Below are positions 15,980-24,938 of a stretch of DNA of 64,000 nucleotides, piece by piece. Both the position numbers and the translations under genes were made by a program. The notes beneath the pieces are model-generated. The model searched no databases. It was not told the DNA's origin and saw only the letters and a program-made list of their open reading frames with translations. Positions within the stretch are counted from its first letter, which is position 1, and the number at the start of each line of letters is the position of its first letter. Source of the stretch: Winogradskya humida (GTDB lineage Bacteria > Actinomycetota > Actinomycetes > Mycobacteriales > Micromonosporaceae); NCBI RefSeq assembly GCF_016862215.1, contig NZ_BOMN01000089.1, forward strand, positions 23,915 to 87,914. Reading direction: 5' to 3'.

Positions 15980-16941
15980 CAGCCGCCCTCGCTGTCGGAG
16001 TAGTGGACCCAGAACCGGCCGGTGCGGAACAGCACGACGGTGATGAAGCCGATCGCGACCAGGAACACCCAGGCCATCGCGGACGCGTAACCCATGTCGA
16101 GCTGGACGAAGCCGTTGATGTAGAGGTTCAGCGTGTACATCAGGGTAGAGTCGACCGGGCCGCCCGTGCCGTTGCTCAGCACGAAGGCGGAGGTGAAGCC
16201 CTGGAAACCGTGGATGGTCTCCAGCACCAGGTTGAAGAAGATGACCGGGGAGAGCATCGGCAGCGTGATGTGCTTGAACTGCCGCCACTTACCGGCGCCG
16301 TCGACGGACGCGGCCTCGTACAGCTCGACGGGCACCTGCTTGAGCCCCGCCAGGAAGATCACCATCGGGGCACCGAACTGCCAGATCGCCAGCAGCATCA
16401 GGGTTTGCAGGGCGTACTTCGGGTCGCTCACCCACGGCGCGCCCTCGATGCCGAAGACCGCGAGCAGGGAGTTGAACGCGCCGCCCCGGTTGAACATGCT
16501 GACCCAGACGATCGCCACCGCGACGCTGCCGCCCAGCAGCGACGGCAGGTAGAACAACCCCCGGAAGATGCCGACCCCGCGGAAGACCCGGTTCAACAGC
16601 AGGGCAACCCCCAGTGCGGCTGCCAATTTCAACGGTACGGCGATGAGCGCGAACGTCACCGTCACGCGTACCGAGTGCCAGAACGACGGGTCAGCGGTGA
16701 ACATCCGCTGGTAGTTGTCCCAGCCCACCCAGGTCGCCTCGGTGAACGGGGTGAGCACGTCGTAATCGGTGAAGCTCAGGTAGAGCGACAGCAGCATCGG
16801 GATCGCCGTGATCGCGGCGAGCCCGAGCAGCCACGGGCTGAGGAACAGATATCCGGGCAGGTTCTCGCGCCGGCGGGGCCGCCCGGGGGCCCGCCGGACG
16901 ACGGCGGGCTCCTTGGGCGGTGCGGGACTCATGACGGCCAC
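15979..16941 (-). CDS. CUT1 sugar ABC transporter permease (MalF-like)
   Basis: A protein of 320 residues with a basic proline-rich N-terminus, then six membrane segments. The EAA motif VELYEAASVDGAGKWRQFKH is clear. The GTG at 16941 is taken because an AGGG lies about ten bases upstream; an ATG at 16932 is also possible. It follows the binding-protein gene by 6 bases and overlaps the second permease. The substrate is likely an oligogalacturonide or other pectin fragment, inferred from the neighbouring uronate genes. Confidence 0.92.
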   Translation of the reverse strand: MAVMSPAPPKEPAVVRRAPGRPRRRENLPGYLFLSPWLLGLAAITAIPMLLSLYLSFTDYDVLTPFTEATWVGWDNYQRMFTADPSFWHSVRVTVTFALIAVPLKLAAALGVALLLNRVFRGVGIFRGLFYLPSLLGGSVAVAIVWVSMFNRGGAFNSLLAVFGIEGAPWVSDPKYALQTLMLLAIWQFGAPMVIFLAGLKQVPVELYEAASVDGAGKWRQFKHITLPMLSPVIFFNLVLETIHGFQGFTSAFVLSNGTGGPVDSTLMYTLNLYINGFVQLDMGYASAMAWVFLVAIGFITVVLFRTGRFWVHYSDSEGG

Positions 16942-16947
16942 GACGGA

Positions 16948-18237
16948 TCAGCCCTGCCCGATCGCGGACTTGGCGGCGGTGACGTACGCCTCGGCGGCCT
17001 GGGCCGGGGTCTGCCGCCCGTACTGGGCCTCCTCGGCGGCCTTGACCAGCTCCGTCTTCACCTTGCTGTGCCCCGGCAGCGGCACCGCGGGCGCCGGCCC
17101 GAACTTGGGCACCAGCTCCGCCTCGACCGCGATGGACTGCTTCATGGCCGGGTCGGTGACGGAATCGGCGACCACCTTGCGTACATCGAGATTGGAAGGA
17201 AGCCCGCGGTCGGTCCCCAGGATCTTGCCGGCCTCGGGGTCGTTGGCGAGGAAGTTGGCGACGTCGACCGCGGTGTCCTTGTGCTTGCTGCCGCGGAACA
17301 CCGAGAAGTACATGGAGGCGCGGGCCCACTGGGCGCTGGGGTCACCGGGGAAGGCGACCACGCCGAGCTCGTCCTTGGTGTTCTTCTTCAGCTCCGGCAT
17401 CTGGTTGGCCCACACCCACGAGGTGGCGGCCTTGCCCGTGACCACGAGCTGCTTGCTGATGTCGGTGACGTTGCCCTCGTGGATGACGTCGGCGGGTGGG
17501 GTCGCGCCCTTGTCCCGGGCGCCCTTCCACAGCTCGAACCAGGCGGTCACGTCCTGGGCGGTGAACCCCAGTTCCTTGCCGTTGTAGAGGTCCTTGCCCT
17601 GCTGGCGCAGCCACACCCAGAACGCCTGGTAGCTGCCGCTGGGGTCCATCGTGCCCGGCACCTTGGCCGTCTTCGACACGGTGACGGCCCAGGCGATGTG
17701 CTGTTCCCAGGTCATCCCGGTCGTCGGTGAGGGCAGCTGGAACTTGTCGAGCAGCGACTTGTTGAACACGAGGCCCTGGGTGTTCTCCCCGAACGCGAGC
17801 CCGGCGAGTTTGCCGTCGACCTCGCCGTACTTCCAGAGACTCTCGGGGAACTTCGACACGTCGAGCCGGCCGTCGTCCTTGTAGGGGGTCAGGTCGAGGG
17901 TGACGTTGCGGGACGCGTACTCGGCGATGTAGTTGTCGTCGATCTGGAACAGGTCGGGCGGGTTGCCGCCCGCGGTGAGCGTCGCGAGCTTGTCGAAGTA
18001 GCCCTGGTTGGCCTGCCACGTCTTCTTGAACGTCACGGTCGGGTGCTTGCTGGTGTAGAGCGCGAGGGCCTTCTCGGTGAGGGCGGCGCGGGCCTCGGCA
18101 CCCCACCAGAAGACGGAGAGCTCGACGTTGCCGTCGTCCCCGCCCTCGTCGTCACCGCAGGCGGCGGCGGTTCCCATCAGGACGGGGACCGCCACGGCGG
18201 CGGCGAGTAGCTTGCGGCGGGAGATATGGCCTGTCAT
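16948..18237 (-). CDS. extracellular sugar-binding lipoprotein of a CUT1 ABC importer
   Basis: A protein of 429 residues with a Tat-like SRRKLL motif, a hydrophobic segment and a lipobox with Cys27 (GTAAAC). The mature part has typical solute-binding features such as FWWGAEAR, NPPDLFQIDDNYIAEYA and AFGENTQGLVFNKSLLDKF. It would be anchored outside the membrane and deliver an oligosaccharide to the two permeases. AGGAG lies 8 bases before the ATG. It sits 19 bases downstream of the LacI gene on the same strand, so regulator and importer are probably cotranscribed. Confidence 0.92.
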   Translation of the reverse strand: MTGHISRRKLLAAAVAVPVLMGTAAACGDDEGGDDGNVELSVFWWGAEARAALTEKALALYTSKHPTVTFKKTWQANQGYFDKLATLTAGGNPPDLFQIDDNYIAEYASRNVTLDLTPYKDDGRLDVSKFPESLWKYGEVDGKLAGLAFGENTQGLVFNKSLLDKFQLPSPTTGMTWEQHIAWAVTVSKTAKVPGTMDPSGSYQAFWVWLRQQGKDLYNGKELGFTAQDVTAWFELWKGARDKGATPPADVIHEGNVTDISKQLVVTGKAATSWVWANQMPELKKNTKDELGVVAFPGDPSAQWARASMYFSVFRGSKHKDTAVDVANFLANDPEAGKILGTDRGLPSNLDVRKVVADSVTDPAMKQSIAVEAELVPKFGPAPAVPLPGHSKVKTELVKAAEEAQYGRQTPAQAAEAYVTAAKSAIGQG

Positions 18238-18256
18238 GACAGATCGCTCCTAAGCT

Positions 18257-19291
18257 TCAGCTCGGCGTTTCGGTCGTGCTCGGCGTAACTGCGGGTGCCG
18301 CGCCACTCCCCTGTGAAGAGAGCGGCGCGGTGGAGTCGCGGATGACGAGTTCGGTCTGCAGGTTGATGAGTGCGGTGGTACGCCGGTCGTCGCCGTAGGC
18401 GAGCAACATGTCGACGGCGGCGCGGCCCGCGGCGGCGGTGGGGGTCGCCACGGTGGTCAGCTTGGGGCGGGTGAGCCGGCTCAGCGTGATGTCGTCGATG
18501 CCGACGATGCTGATGTCCTGCGGCACCCGGATCCCGCGGGTGTGGAGCCCCTCGATGAGGCCGATGGCCATGAGGTCGTTGTAGGCGAGCACCGCGGTGG
18601 CGCCCGACTTCTGGATCTGGTCGGCGACGGCGAGACCGCCGTTCTCGGTGGGCGCGTTGGGGCCGGTGATGACGAGCTCCCGGCCGGGCCCCCGCACCGC
18701 CAGCATCGCGGCGCGCCGGATCTCCTTGCTGGTCCAGGAGCCGCGCGGGCCGGCCGCGAGGGCGATCCTGCGGTGCCCGAGCCCGATCAGGTGCTCCATG
18801 GCGAGACGCGCGCCCTGCGCCACGTCCATGACCACCGCGGGCAGGCCGGTGATCTGCCGGTTGACGACGACGAGCGGCACCTCGCGGCTCAGCTGCTCGA
18901 TGAGGCTGTTGCTCATCCGGGGGCTGCACAGCAGCACGCCGTCGACCTGCTTGGCGAGGGCCCGGACCAGCTCCTCCTCGACGATCGCGTCCTCGTTGGT
19001 GTCCGCGACGAAGATGTGGTTGTCGTGCCGGCGCGCCTGGGCCTCGGCGGCCTTGATCAGGGGTGGGAAGAACGGGTTCGCGATGTCGGCGACGATCAGG
19101 CCGATGTTGCAGGTACGACCGGTGATCAGGGCCCTGGCCGCACGGTTGGGCCGGTAGCCGAGCTGCTCGGCGCAGGCCAGCACGCGGCTGCGGGTCTCCA
19201 CGTTGACCAGGTGCGGGGCGGAGAAGGTCCGGGACACCGTGGAGATGTGCACCCCCGAGGCCCGGGCGACGTCACGGATGGTGGACGGCAC
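18257..19291 (-). CDS. LacI-family regulator of the uronate/pectin island
   Basis: A repressor of 344 residues. The N-terminal helix-turn-helix reads TIRDVARASGVHISTVSRTFSAP. A periplasmic-binding-like sugar-sensing domain follows (NIGLIVADIANPFFPPLIK, VVVNRQ, VGIDDITLSRLTRPKLTTV). The GTG at 19291 is chosen because AGGGAGG lies 8 bases upstream and the helix-turn-helix then begins at once. The longer upstream frame has no support. Two LacI-type palindromes lie between this gene and the divergent uronate operon. It most likely represses both directions until a uronate or a derived sugar binds. Confidence 0.9.
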   Translation of the reverse strand: MPSTIRDVARASGVHISTVSRTFSAPHLVNVETRSRVLACAEQLGYRPNRAARALITGRTCNIGLIVADIANPFFPPLIKAAEAQARRHDNHIFVADTNEDAIVEEELVRALAKQVDGVLLCSPRMSNSLIEQLSREVPLVVVNRQITGLPAVVMDVAQGARLAMEHLIGLGHRRIALAAGPRGSWTSKEIRRAAMLAVRGPGRELVITGPNAPTENGGLAVADQIQKSGATAVLAYNDLMAIGLIEGLHTRGIRVPQDISIVGIDDITLSRLTRPKLTTVATPTAAAGRAAVDMLLAYGDDRRTTALINLQTELVIRDSTAPLSSQGSGAAPAVTPSTTETPS

Positions 19292-19356
19292 TGTCGGCAC
19301 CTCCCTGTTCCATTCATGATCGACATAGTGACGTCCGTCACTGTGTGAGCCATTAA

Positions 19357-19370
19357 TGCAAGCGGTTGCA
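19357..19370. promoter_or_regulatory. LacI-type operator TGCAAGCGGTTGCA
   Basis: A 14-base palindrome fitting the LacI-family pattern TGnAAnCGnTTnCA, located 65 bases before the LacI gene start in the divergent intergenic region. Probably an autoregulatory site. Confidence 0.75.
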
Positions 19371-19485
19371 GTGCTGTCAATGCCAGTTTGTTTCATCTGC
19401 GTAACTGGACGCGCTCCCATCCCGTCTATTTCTGGGCAAATGGGATCTGGCGTTGACCGAGCCACATCGACGTGTCTAACTTTCC

Positions 19486-19499
19486 TGCAAACGTTTGTA
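19486..19499. promoter_or_regulatory. LacI-type operator TGCAAACGTTTGTA
   Basis: A 14-base palindrome with central ACGT, one base off the LacI consensus. It ends just before the CGGAGG ribosome site of the Gfo/Idh gene at 19512. That position suits repression of the uronate operon. Confidence 0.75.
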
Positions 19500-19511
19500 G
19501 CGGAGGACCAC

Positions 19512-20822
19512 ATGCCTCGACGCTTCGCCCTCGTAGGAACCGGGGCCCGAGCGGAAATGTTCGTCACCGCGATCACCGCCTCACCGCACGACCTGGTGGC
19601 GATCAGCGACCCCAACCAGCACCGCATGAACGTCCACAACGACTGGCTTCGCGCGGCGGGTCACTCCCCCGTGCCCGGCTACCTGTCACTGCCGGAGCTG
19701 CTCGCCCGCGAGAAGGTCGACACCCTGGTCGTGACCAGCGTGGACGACACCCACGCCGGGCACATCGTGACCGCGCTCGAGGCGGGCTGCGACGTCATCA
19801 CGGAGAAGCCGATGACGGTCGACGTCGCCGGCTGCCGCGCCATCCTCGACGCCCTGGACCGCACCGGCGGCAATGTTTCCGTCGCGTTCAACTACCGCTT
19901 CAACCCCCTGCACGAACAGGTACGGTCCCTGCTCGCCTCGGGCGCGATCGGTGAGATCGGCTCGGTGCACTTCGAGTGGCTGCTCGACGTCCGGCACGGC
20001 GCCGACTACTTCCGGCGCTGGCACCGCGAGAAGGCGCACTCCGGCGGCCTGCTCGTCCACAAGGCCGGCCACCACTTCGACCTGGTCAACTGGTGGCTCG
20101 GCGCGGCACCGGTCTCGGTGTTCGCCGCGGGTCAGCTGTTCTTCTACGGCCCCGGCGGCGCCCGCCACGGCTATGCCCGCCCGTACGACCGGGTGCACGG
20201 CAGCCCCGCCGCCGCGGATGACCCGTTCGCGCTGCACCTCGACGCGAACCCACGGCTGCAGGCGCTGTATCTCGACGCCGAAAAGGACGACGGATACCAG
20301 CGGGACCGCAACGTGTTCGCGCCCGGCGTCACCATCGAGGACGACATGGCGGTCCTGGTCAAGTACGACACCGGGGCCACGATGACGTACCACCTGACGG
20401 CGTACGCGCCCTGGGAGGGCTACCGCCTGATGGTCAACGGCAGCAAGGGCCGCCTCGAGCTCGAGGTCGTGGAGAGCGACCACGTCAGCCCCGTCGCGGC
20501 CGGCGAGCTCAAGGGCGCGGCGGTGCACGGCGTCGTCGAGAATCCCGAGCAGGGCCGGCGAACGCTCACGCTGCGGTCCTACTGGGAGCCACCCGTGGAA
20601 GTGCCCATCCCCGCGTACGAGAAAGGCGGGCACGGGGGCGCGGATTCCCGGATGACCTCGGTGCTGCTCGGCACCGCCGTGGACCCCCTCGAACGCTCCG
20701 CCACCGCCCGGGACGGAGCACTCGCGCTGCTCACCGGTCTCGCCGCCAACGAGTCCCTGCGGACCGGCGCTCCCGTACGGGTGGACGACCTGCTCTCCCT
20801 TCCCGATCCTCGAAAGGGGTGA
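19512..20822 (+). CDS. Gfo/Idh/MocA-family NAD(P)-dependent oxidoreductase (1)
   Basis: A protein of 436 residues. The Rossmann start FALVGTGARAEMFVTAI, the EKPM motif (ITEKPMTVD) with the family Lys, and GGLLVHKAGHHFDLVNWWLGA fit sugar or sugar-acid dehydrogenases of this family. ATG 19512 has CGGAGG 5-6 bases upstream and directly follows the second LacI operator. It is the first gene of the uronate operon and may oxidise a pectin-derived sugar acid. The exact substrate cannot be read from sequence. Confidence 0.88.
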   Translation: MPRRFALVGTGARAEMFVTAITASPHDLVAISDPNQHRMNVHNDWLRAAGHSPVPGYLSLPELLAREKVDTLVVTSVDDTHAGHIVTALEAGCDVITEKPMTVDVAGCRAILDALDRTGGNVSVAFNYRFNPLHEQVRSLLASGAIGEIGSVHFEWLLDVRHGADYFRRWHREKAHSGGLLVHKAGHHFDLVNWWLGAAPVSVFAAGQLFFYGPGGARHGYARPYDRVHGSPAAADDPFALHLDANPRLQALYLDAEKDDGYQRDRNVFAPGVTIEDDMAVLVKYDTGATMTYHLTAYAPWEGYRLMVNGSKGRLELEVVESDHVSPVAAGELKGAAVHGVVENPEQGRRTLTLRSYWEPPVEVPIPAYEKGGHGGADSRMTSVLLGTAVDPLERSATARDGALALLTGLAANESLRTGAPVRVDDLLSLPDPRKG

Positions 20823-20824
20823 TC

Positions 20825-22279
20825 GTGACCGGTCCCGTCTTCGCGATTGATCCACGGCAGCGTGACATCGCCACCGAGCTGCACGCCTCGGTTCGCGAGC
20901 TGCCGCTGATCTGCCCGCACGGCCACGTCGACCCGCGCATCCTGGCCGACGACGAGCCGTTCCCCGATCCGGCGCGCCTGCTCGTCGTACCGGACCACTA
21001 CGTGACCCGGATGCTGCTGTCCCAGGGCATCACGCCCGCGCGGCTGGGCGTACCGTCCGCCGAGGGTGAGTGGGTCGAGAGCGACGGGCGGACCATCTGG
21101 CGACTGCTCGCCGCGAACTGGCATCTTTTCCGGGGTACGCCGTCCCGCCTGTGGCTGGAGCGCACGTTCTCGACCGTGTTCGGCATCGACACGCCGCTGC
21201 GGGCCGAGACCGCCGACGAGGTCTACGACGCGATCGCGGCGCGCCTCGCCGAGCCCGCGTTCCGGCCGCGGGCGTTGTTCGAGCAGTTCGGGATCGAGGT
21301 GCTGGCCACCACCGAGTCACCGCTCGACGATCTCGCCCGGCACTCGAAGCTCGAGGCCGACGGGTGGGGCGGGCCCGGCGGGCGGGTGATCACGACGTTC
21401 CGGCCGGACGAGGTCGTGGACATGGAGTTCGCGGGCTGGGCGGGGAAGGTCGCCCGGCTCGGGGAGATCACCGGCCTGGACACTGCGACGTTCCCCGGGT
21501 TCCTCGCCGCGCTGCGGTCCCGGCGCGAGGCTTTCATCGCCGCGGGCGCGACGTCGTCGGATCACGGGCATCCCACCGCGCGTACGGTCGCCCTGAGCGA
21601 AACCGAAGCGAACGAGCTGTTCACCCGGGCCCTGCGCGGGGAGGCCTCGCCGGCCGACGCCGAGACGTTCCGCGCGCACATGCTGATCGAGTTCGCGCGC
21701 ATGTCGCTCGACGACGGTCTGGTGCTGCAGCTGCACCCCGGCGCGGTCCGGAACCACAACACCTGGCTCCATGCCGCGCACGGCCGCGACGTCGGTGGCG
21801 ACATCCCGCAGGCAACGGATTACGTACGCGCCCTGCAGCCGCTCCTGGACCTGCACGGCAACGATCCCCGGCTCCGGATCGTGCTCTACACCCTCGACGA
21901 GACCGCGTTCAGCCGCGAGCTGGCACCGCTGGCCGGCGGATACGCGGCGCTCTACCTCGGTGCCCCCTGGTGGTTCCTCGACACCCCGGACGGTCTGCGC
22001 CGCTTCCGGGAGTCGGTCACGGACAGCGCCGGGTTCTACAACACGGCCGGTTTTGTCGACGACACCCGGGCGTTCTGCTCGATCCCGGTCCGCCACGACA
22101 TCGCCCGCCGGGTCGACGCGGCCTACCTGGCGTCGCTGGTCGTCCAGGACCGCCTGCCCTTCGACGAGGCCGCGGAGACGATCGCCGACCTCGCTTACCA
22201 TCTGCCCAAACGGGTCTTCCGCCTGGATGCCCAGCGTTCCCCCACGGAAGAGCCCACGGAAGAGGCGGAGTCCCGATGA
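20825..22279 (+). CDS. uxaC: uronate isomerase (UxaC family)
   Basis: A protein of 484 residues of the amidohydrolase superfamily. The metal motif HGHVDP lies near the N-terminus, with the family marker TTESPLDDLARH and the C-terminal lid GAPWWFLDTPDGLRRFRE. The family converts D-glucuronate to D-fructuronate and D-galacturonate to D-tagaturonate. The GTG at 20825 has AAAGGGG just upstream; a GTG two codons earlier is possible. It lies between the Gfo/Idh gene and the FucD-like gene, with an ATGA overlap to the latter, which supports a pectin-uronate pathway. Confidence 0.85.
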   Translation: MTGPVFAIDPRQRDIATELHASVRELPLICPHGHVDPRILADDEPFPDPARLLVVPDHYVTRMLLSQGITPARLGVPSAEGEWVESDGRTIWRLLAANWHLFRGTPSRLWLERTFSTVFGIDTPLRAETADEVYDAIAARLAEPAFRPRALFEQFGIEVLATTESPLDDLARHSKLEADGWGGPGGRVITTFRPDEVVDMEFAGWAGKVARLGEITGLDTATFPGFLAALRSRREAFIAAGATSSDHGHPTARTVALSETEANELFTRALRGEASPADAETFRAHMLIEFARMSLDDGLVLQLHPGAVRNHNTWLHAAHGRDVGGDIPQATDYVRALQPLLDLHGNDPRLRIVLYTLDETAFSRELAPLAGGYAALYLGAPWWFLDTPDGLRRFRESVTDSAGFYNTAGFVDDTRAFCSIPVRHDIARRVDAAYLASLVVQDRLPFDEAAETIADLAYHLPKRVFRLDAQRSPTEEPTEEAESR

Positions 22280-23562
22280 CCACGATCACCAGCGTCGACG
22301 TGCACGATGTCCGGTTCCCCACCGCGGCGGCCGGGGACGGCTCGGACTCGATCAACAAGGGTGACTACTCGGCCACGTACGTCGAGCTGCGCACCGACGG
22401 CCCCCACACCGGCGCCGGGTTCACGTTCACCAACGGGCGCGGTAACGAGCTCACCTGCGCCGCCGTGCGTGCCCTCGCTCATCACGTGCGGGGCAGGACG
22501 CTCGAGGAGCTGTGGGCCGATCCGGTGGCGTTCGCCCGTTCGCTGAGCGTGGACGTCCAGTTGCGGTGGCTGGGGCCGGAGAAGGGCGTCATCCACATGG
22601 CGACCGGGGCGATCGTCAACGCCGTCTGGGACCTGCACGCCAAGGAGGCGGGCAAGCCGTTGTGGCGCTTCCTGGCCGAGCTGCCCACCGAGAAGCTGAT
22701 CGGCTGCGTCGACTTCCACCACATCACCGACGCGCTGACGCCCCAGGACGCGGCCGCGATCCTCGACAAGGGGCTCACCGGGCTCGACGAGCGGCGTGCC
22801 GAGCTCGAAGCGGACGGGCTGCCGTCATACACGACCAGCGTCGGGTGGCTCGGGTATCCCGACGACAAGGTGCGGGAGCTGGCGCGGACCGCCTACGCCG
22901 AGGGCTGGCGCGCGATGAAGATGAAGGTCGGCGGTGACCCGGAGGACGACCTGCGCCGTGCCCGCATCATCCGCGAGGAGATCGGCCCGGACGCCGTGCT
23001 GATGATGGACGCCAACCAGATCTGGGACGTCGACGAGGCGATCACCCGGATGGAGGCGCTGGCCGGGGCCGACCCGTACTGGATCGAGGAGCCCACCCAC
23101 CCCGACGACATCCTGGGCCACGCCCGGATCCAGCGCGCGGTCGCCCCGATCCGGGTCGCCACCGGCGAGGTGGCCGCCAACCGCGTCATCTTCAAGCAGC
23201 TGCTGCAGGCCGACGCCGTCCGGGTCATGCAGATCGACGCCTGCCGGGTCGGCGGGGTCCCCGAGGTGCTCGCGGAGCTGTTGCTGGCAGCCAAGTTCGG
23301 CATCCCGGTCTGCCCGCACGCCGGCGGTGTCGGCCTGTGCGAGCTGGTCCAGCACCTGTTCGCCTTCGACTATCTGCGCGTGGGCACCAGCCTCGACGGC
23401 CGCATGGTCGAGTACGTCGACCACCTGCACGAGCACTTCACCGACCCGGTCCGCACCCACGACGGCAAATACGTCCTGCCTTCCGAGCCCGGCTACAGCG
23501 CCACCATGAGACCGGAATCGATCGTGGAGTTCGGCTTCCCGGACGGCCCGGTGTGGCGATGA
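22276..23562 (+). CDS. enolase-superfamily sugar-acid dehydratase, L-fuconate dehydratase-like
   Basis: A protein of 428 residues. The mandelate-racemase/enolase barrel residues are all present: K215 and K217 in MKMKVGG, D245 in MMDANQ, E271/E272 in WIEEP, E298 in ATGEVA and H348 in CPHAGG. The C-terminal region VCPHAGGVGLCELVQHL is characteristic of the FucD/ENOSF1 branch. Such enzymes dehydrate a sugar acid to a 2-keto-3-deoxy acid. In a uronate operon it may act on altronate or mannonate instead of L-fuconate; that is inferred. It overlaps both neighbours by ATGA. Confidence 0.87.
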   Translation: MTTITSVDVHDVRFPTAAAGDGSDSINKGDYSATYVELRTDGPHTGAGFTFTNGRGNELTCAAVRALAHHVRGRTLEELWADPVAFARSLSVDVQLRWLGPEKGVIHMATGAIVNAVWDLHAKEAGKPLWRFLAELPTEKLIGCVDFHHITDALTPQDAAAILDKGLTGLDERRAELEADGLPSYTTSVGWLGYPDDKVRELARTAYAEGWRAMKMKVGGDPEDDLRRARIIREEIGPDAVLMMDANQIWDVDEAITRMEALAGADPYWIEEPTHPDDILGHARIQRAVAPIRVATGEVAANRVIFKQLLQADAVRVMQIDACRVGGVPEVLAELLLAAKFGIPVCPHAGGVGLCELVQHLFAFDYLRVGTSLDGRMVEYVDHLHEHFTDPVRTHDGKYVLPSEPGYSATMRPESIVEFGFPDGPVWR

Positions 23563-24938
23563 GGCTGGGCCTGGCAGATCTCACCGATGCGACCCGACCG
23601 CTGATCACGCCGGGTGACGCCGGGACCGGGATCGTGCACTTCGGGCTCGGGGCCTTTCATCGCGCGCATCAGGCCGTCTACACCGAGGAGGCCATGGCGA
23701 AGGGCGGCGGCGACTGGGGCACGGTCGGCGTGGCGCCCCACTCCACCGGCGTCCTCGACGCCCTGCGCGAGCAGGACGGCCTGTTCAGCGTCACCAGTCT
23801 GTCCGCGGCCGGCAGCGAGACCCGCGTGGTGGGCGCGCTCTCCGGCCTGCTGCACGCTCACTCCCGGCCGGACGACGTGGTCGCCCTGATCGCGAGCCCG
23901 GCCGTGCGCGTGGTCACCCTCACGATCACCGAGAAGGGGTACGCCCAGGGCGCGGCAGTTCCGGCACTGCTCGCTCGCGCCCTGCACGCGCGGTGCCGCG
24001 CGGACGCCGGCCCGATCGCGTTGGTCACGTGCGACAACCTGCCCTCGAACGGCCGCTATCTGCGCACCGTGATGGAGCGGATCGTGGATCCGGGCGCCCG
24101 GGAGTGGCTGGCCGCCCAGGTGAGCTTCCCCGGCACCATGGTCGACCGCATCGTCCCGGCGGCCACGCCCGGATCGCTGGCCCTGGCGGCAGCCAACCTC
24201 GGCATGGACGACCTCGCAGCGGTCTCCGCGGAGCCCTACCGCCAGTGGGTCATCGAGGACGCGTTCCCGGGCGGGCGTCCCGCGTGGGAGCTCGCCGGGG
24301 CGGTCATGACCGATGACGCCCGCCCCTGGGAGCGCCTCAAACTGCGATCGCTCAACGGCGTGCACTCCGCGCTGGCGTATCTCGGTGCCCTCGCGGGCCG
24401 GGAGACCATCGCCGACGCGCTCACCATCCCCGGGATGCGCGAGCTGATGAGCCGGCTGATCGCCGAGGACATCGCCCCGAGCCTCACCCCGCCCGAGGGC
24501 GTGACGGTGACGGAGTACGGCGAGTCGGTGCTCGGACGATTCGCGAACCCCGCGATGGGTCACCGCACGGTGCAGGTCGCGATGGACGGCTCGCAGAAGC
24601 TCCCCCAGCGGGTGCTGCACACGATCCAGGACCGCCGGGCTGCGGGCGCGGTGCCGGCCTGGGCGCTGCTCGTGGTGGCGGCGTGGATGCGGTTCGTCCA
24701 GGGCAGCGCCGACGACGGCCGGCCCCTGCTGCTCGACGACCCCCTCGCCGGCCGGATCCGTGCCCGCCTGGCCGACGGCGGCTCGACACCCGAGGCAGTG
24801 GTCGACTCGCTGCTCGGGCTGCGCGAGGTGTTCCCGGCGGAGCTGGCCGGGGACGACGCCGTCCGGGCGGGTCTGGTGAAATGGCTGGCAACGCTGGACA
24901 AACACGGTGTGGAGGCAACAGTGGCGGGTGCGGTGTGA
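23559..24938 (+). CDS. mannitol-dehydrogenase family, tagaturonate/fructuronate reductase-like
   Basis: A protein of 459 residues of the long-chain mannitol dehydrogenase family. Markers are IVHFGLGAFHRAHQAVY, TLTITEKGY, the CDNLPSNG segment and the active-site region KLRSLNGVHSALAY. In uronate pathways such enzymes reduce fructuronate to mannonate (UxuB) or tagaturonate to altronate (UxaB). Position right after UxaC and a sugar-acid dehydratase supports that role. The ATG overlaps the previous stop as ATGA, and the end overlaps the next GTG. Confidence 0.87.
   Translation: MRLGLADLTDATRPLITPGDAGTGIVHFGLGAFHRAHQAVYTEEAMAKGGGDWGTVGVAPHSTGVLDALREQDGLFSVTSLSAAGSETRVVGALSGLLHAHSRPDDVVALIASPAVRVVTLTITEKGYAQGAAVPALLARALHARCRADAGPIALVTCDNLPSNGRYLRTVMERIVDPGAREWLAAQVSFPGTMVDRIVPAATPGSLALAAANLGMDDLAAVSAEPYRQWVIEDAFPGGRPAWELAGAVMTDDARPWERLKLRSLNGVHSALAYLGALAGRETIADALTIPGMRELMSRLIAEDIAPSLTPPEGVTVTEYGESVLGRFANPAMGHRTVQVAMDGSQKLPQRVLHTIQDRRAAGAVPAWALLVVAAWMRFVQGSADDGRPLLLDDPLAGRIRARLADGGSTPEAVVDSLLGLREVFPAELAGDDAVRAGLVKWLATLDKHGVEATVAGAV

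Noticed and set aside
16003..17730. Plus-strand frame of 575 codons opposite permease and binding-protein genes
   Set aside because: Spans two real genes on the other strand and has only shadow-type composition.
21070..23562. 830-residue fusion of an unknown domain with the FucD-like protein
   Set aside because: The first 400 codons are a shadow of uxaC in another frame; the dehydratase starts at ATG 22276.
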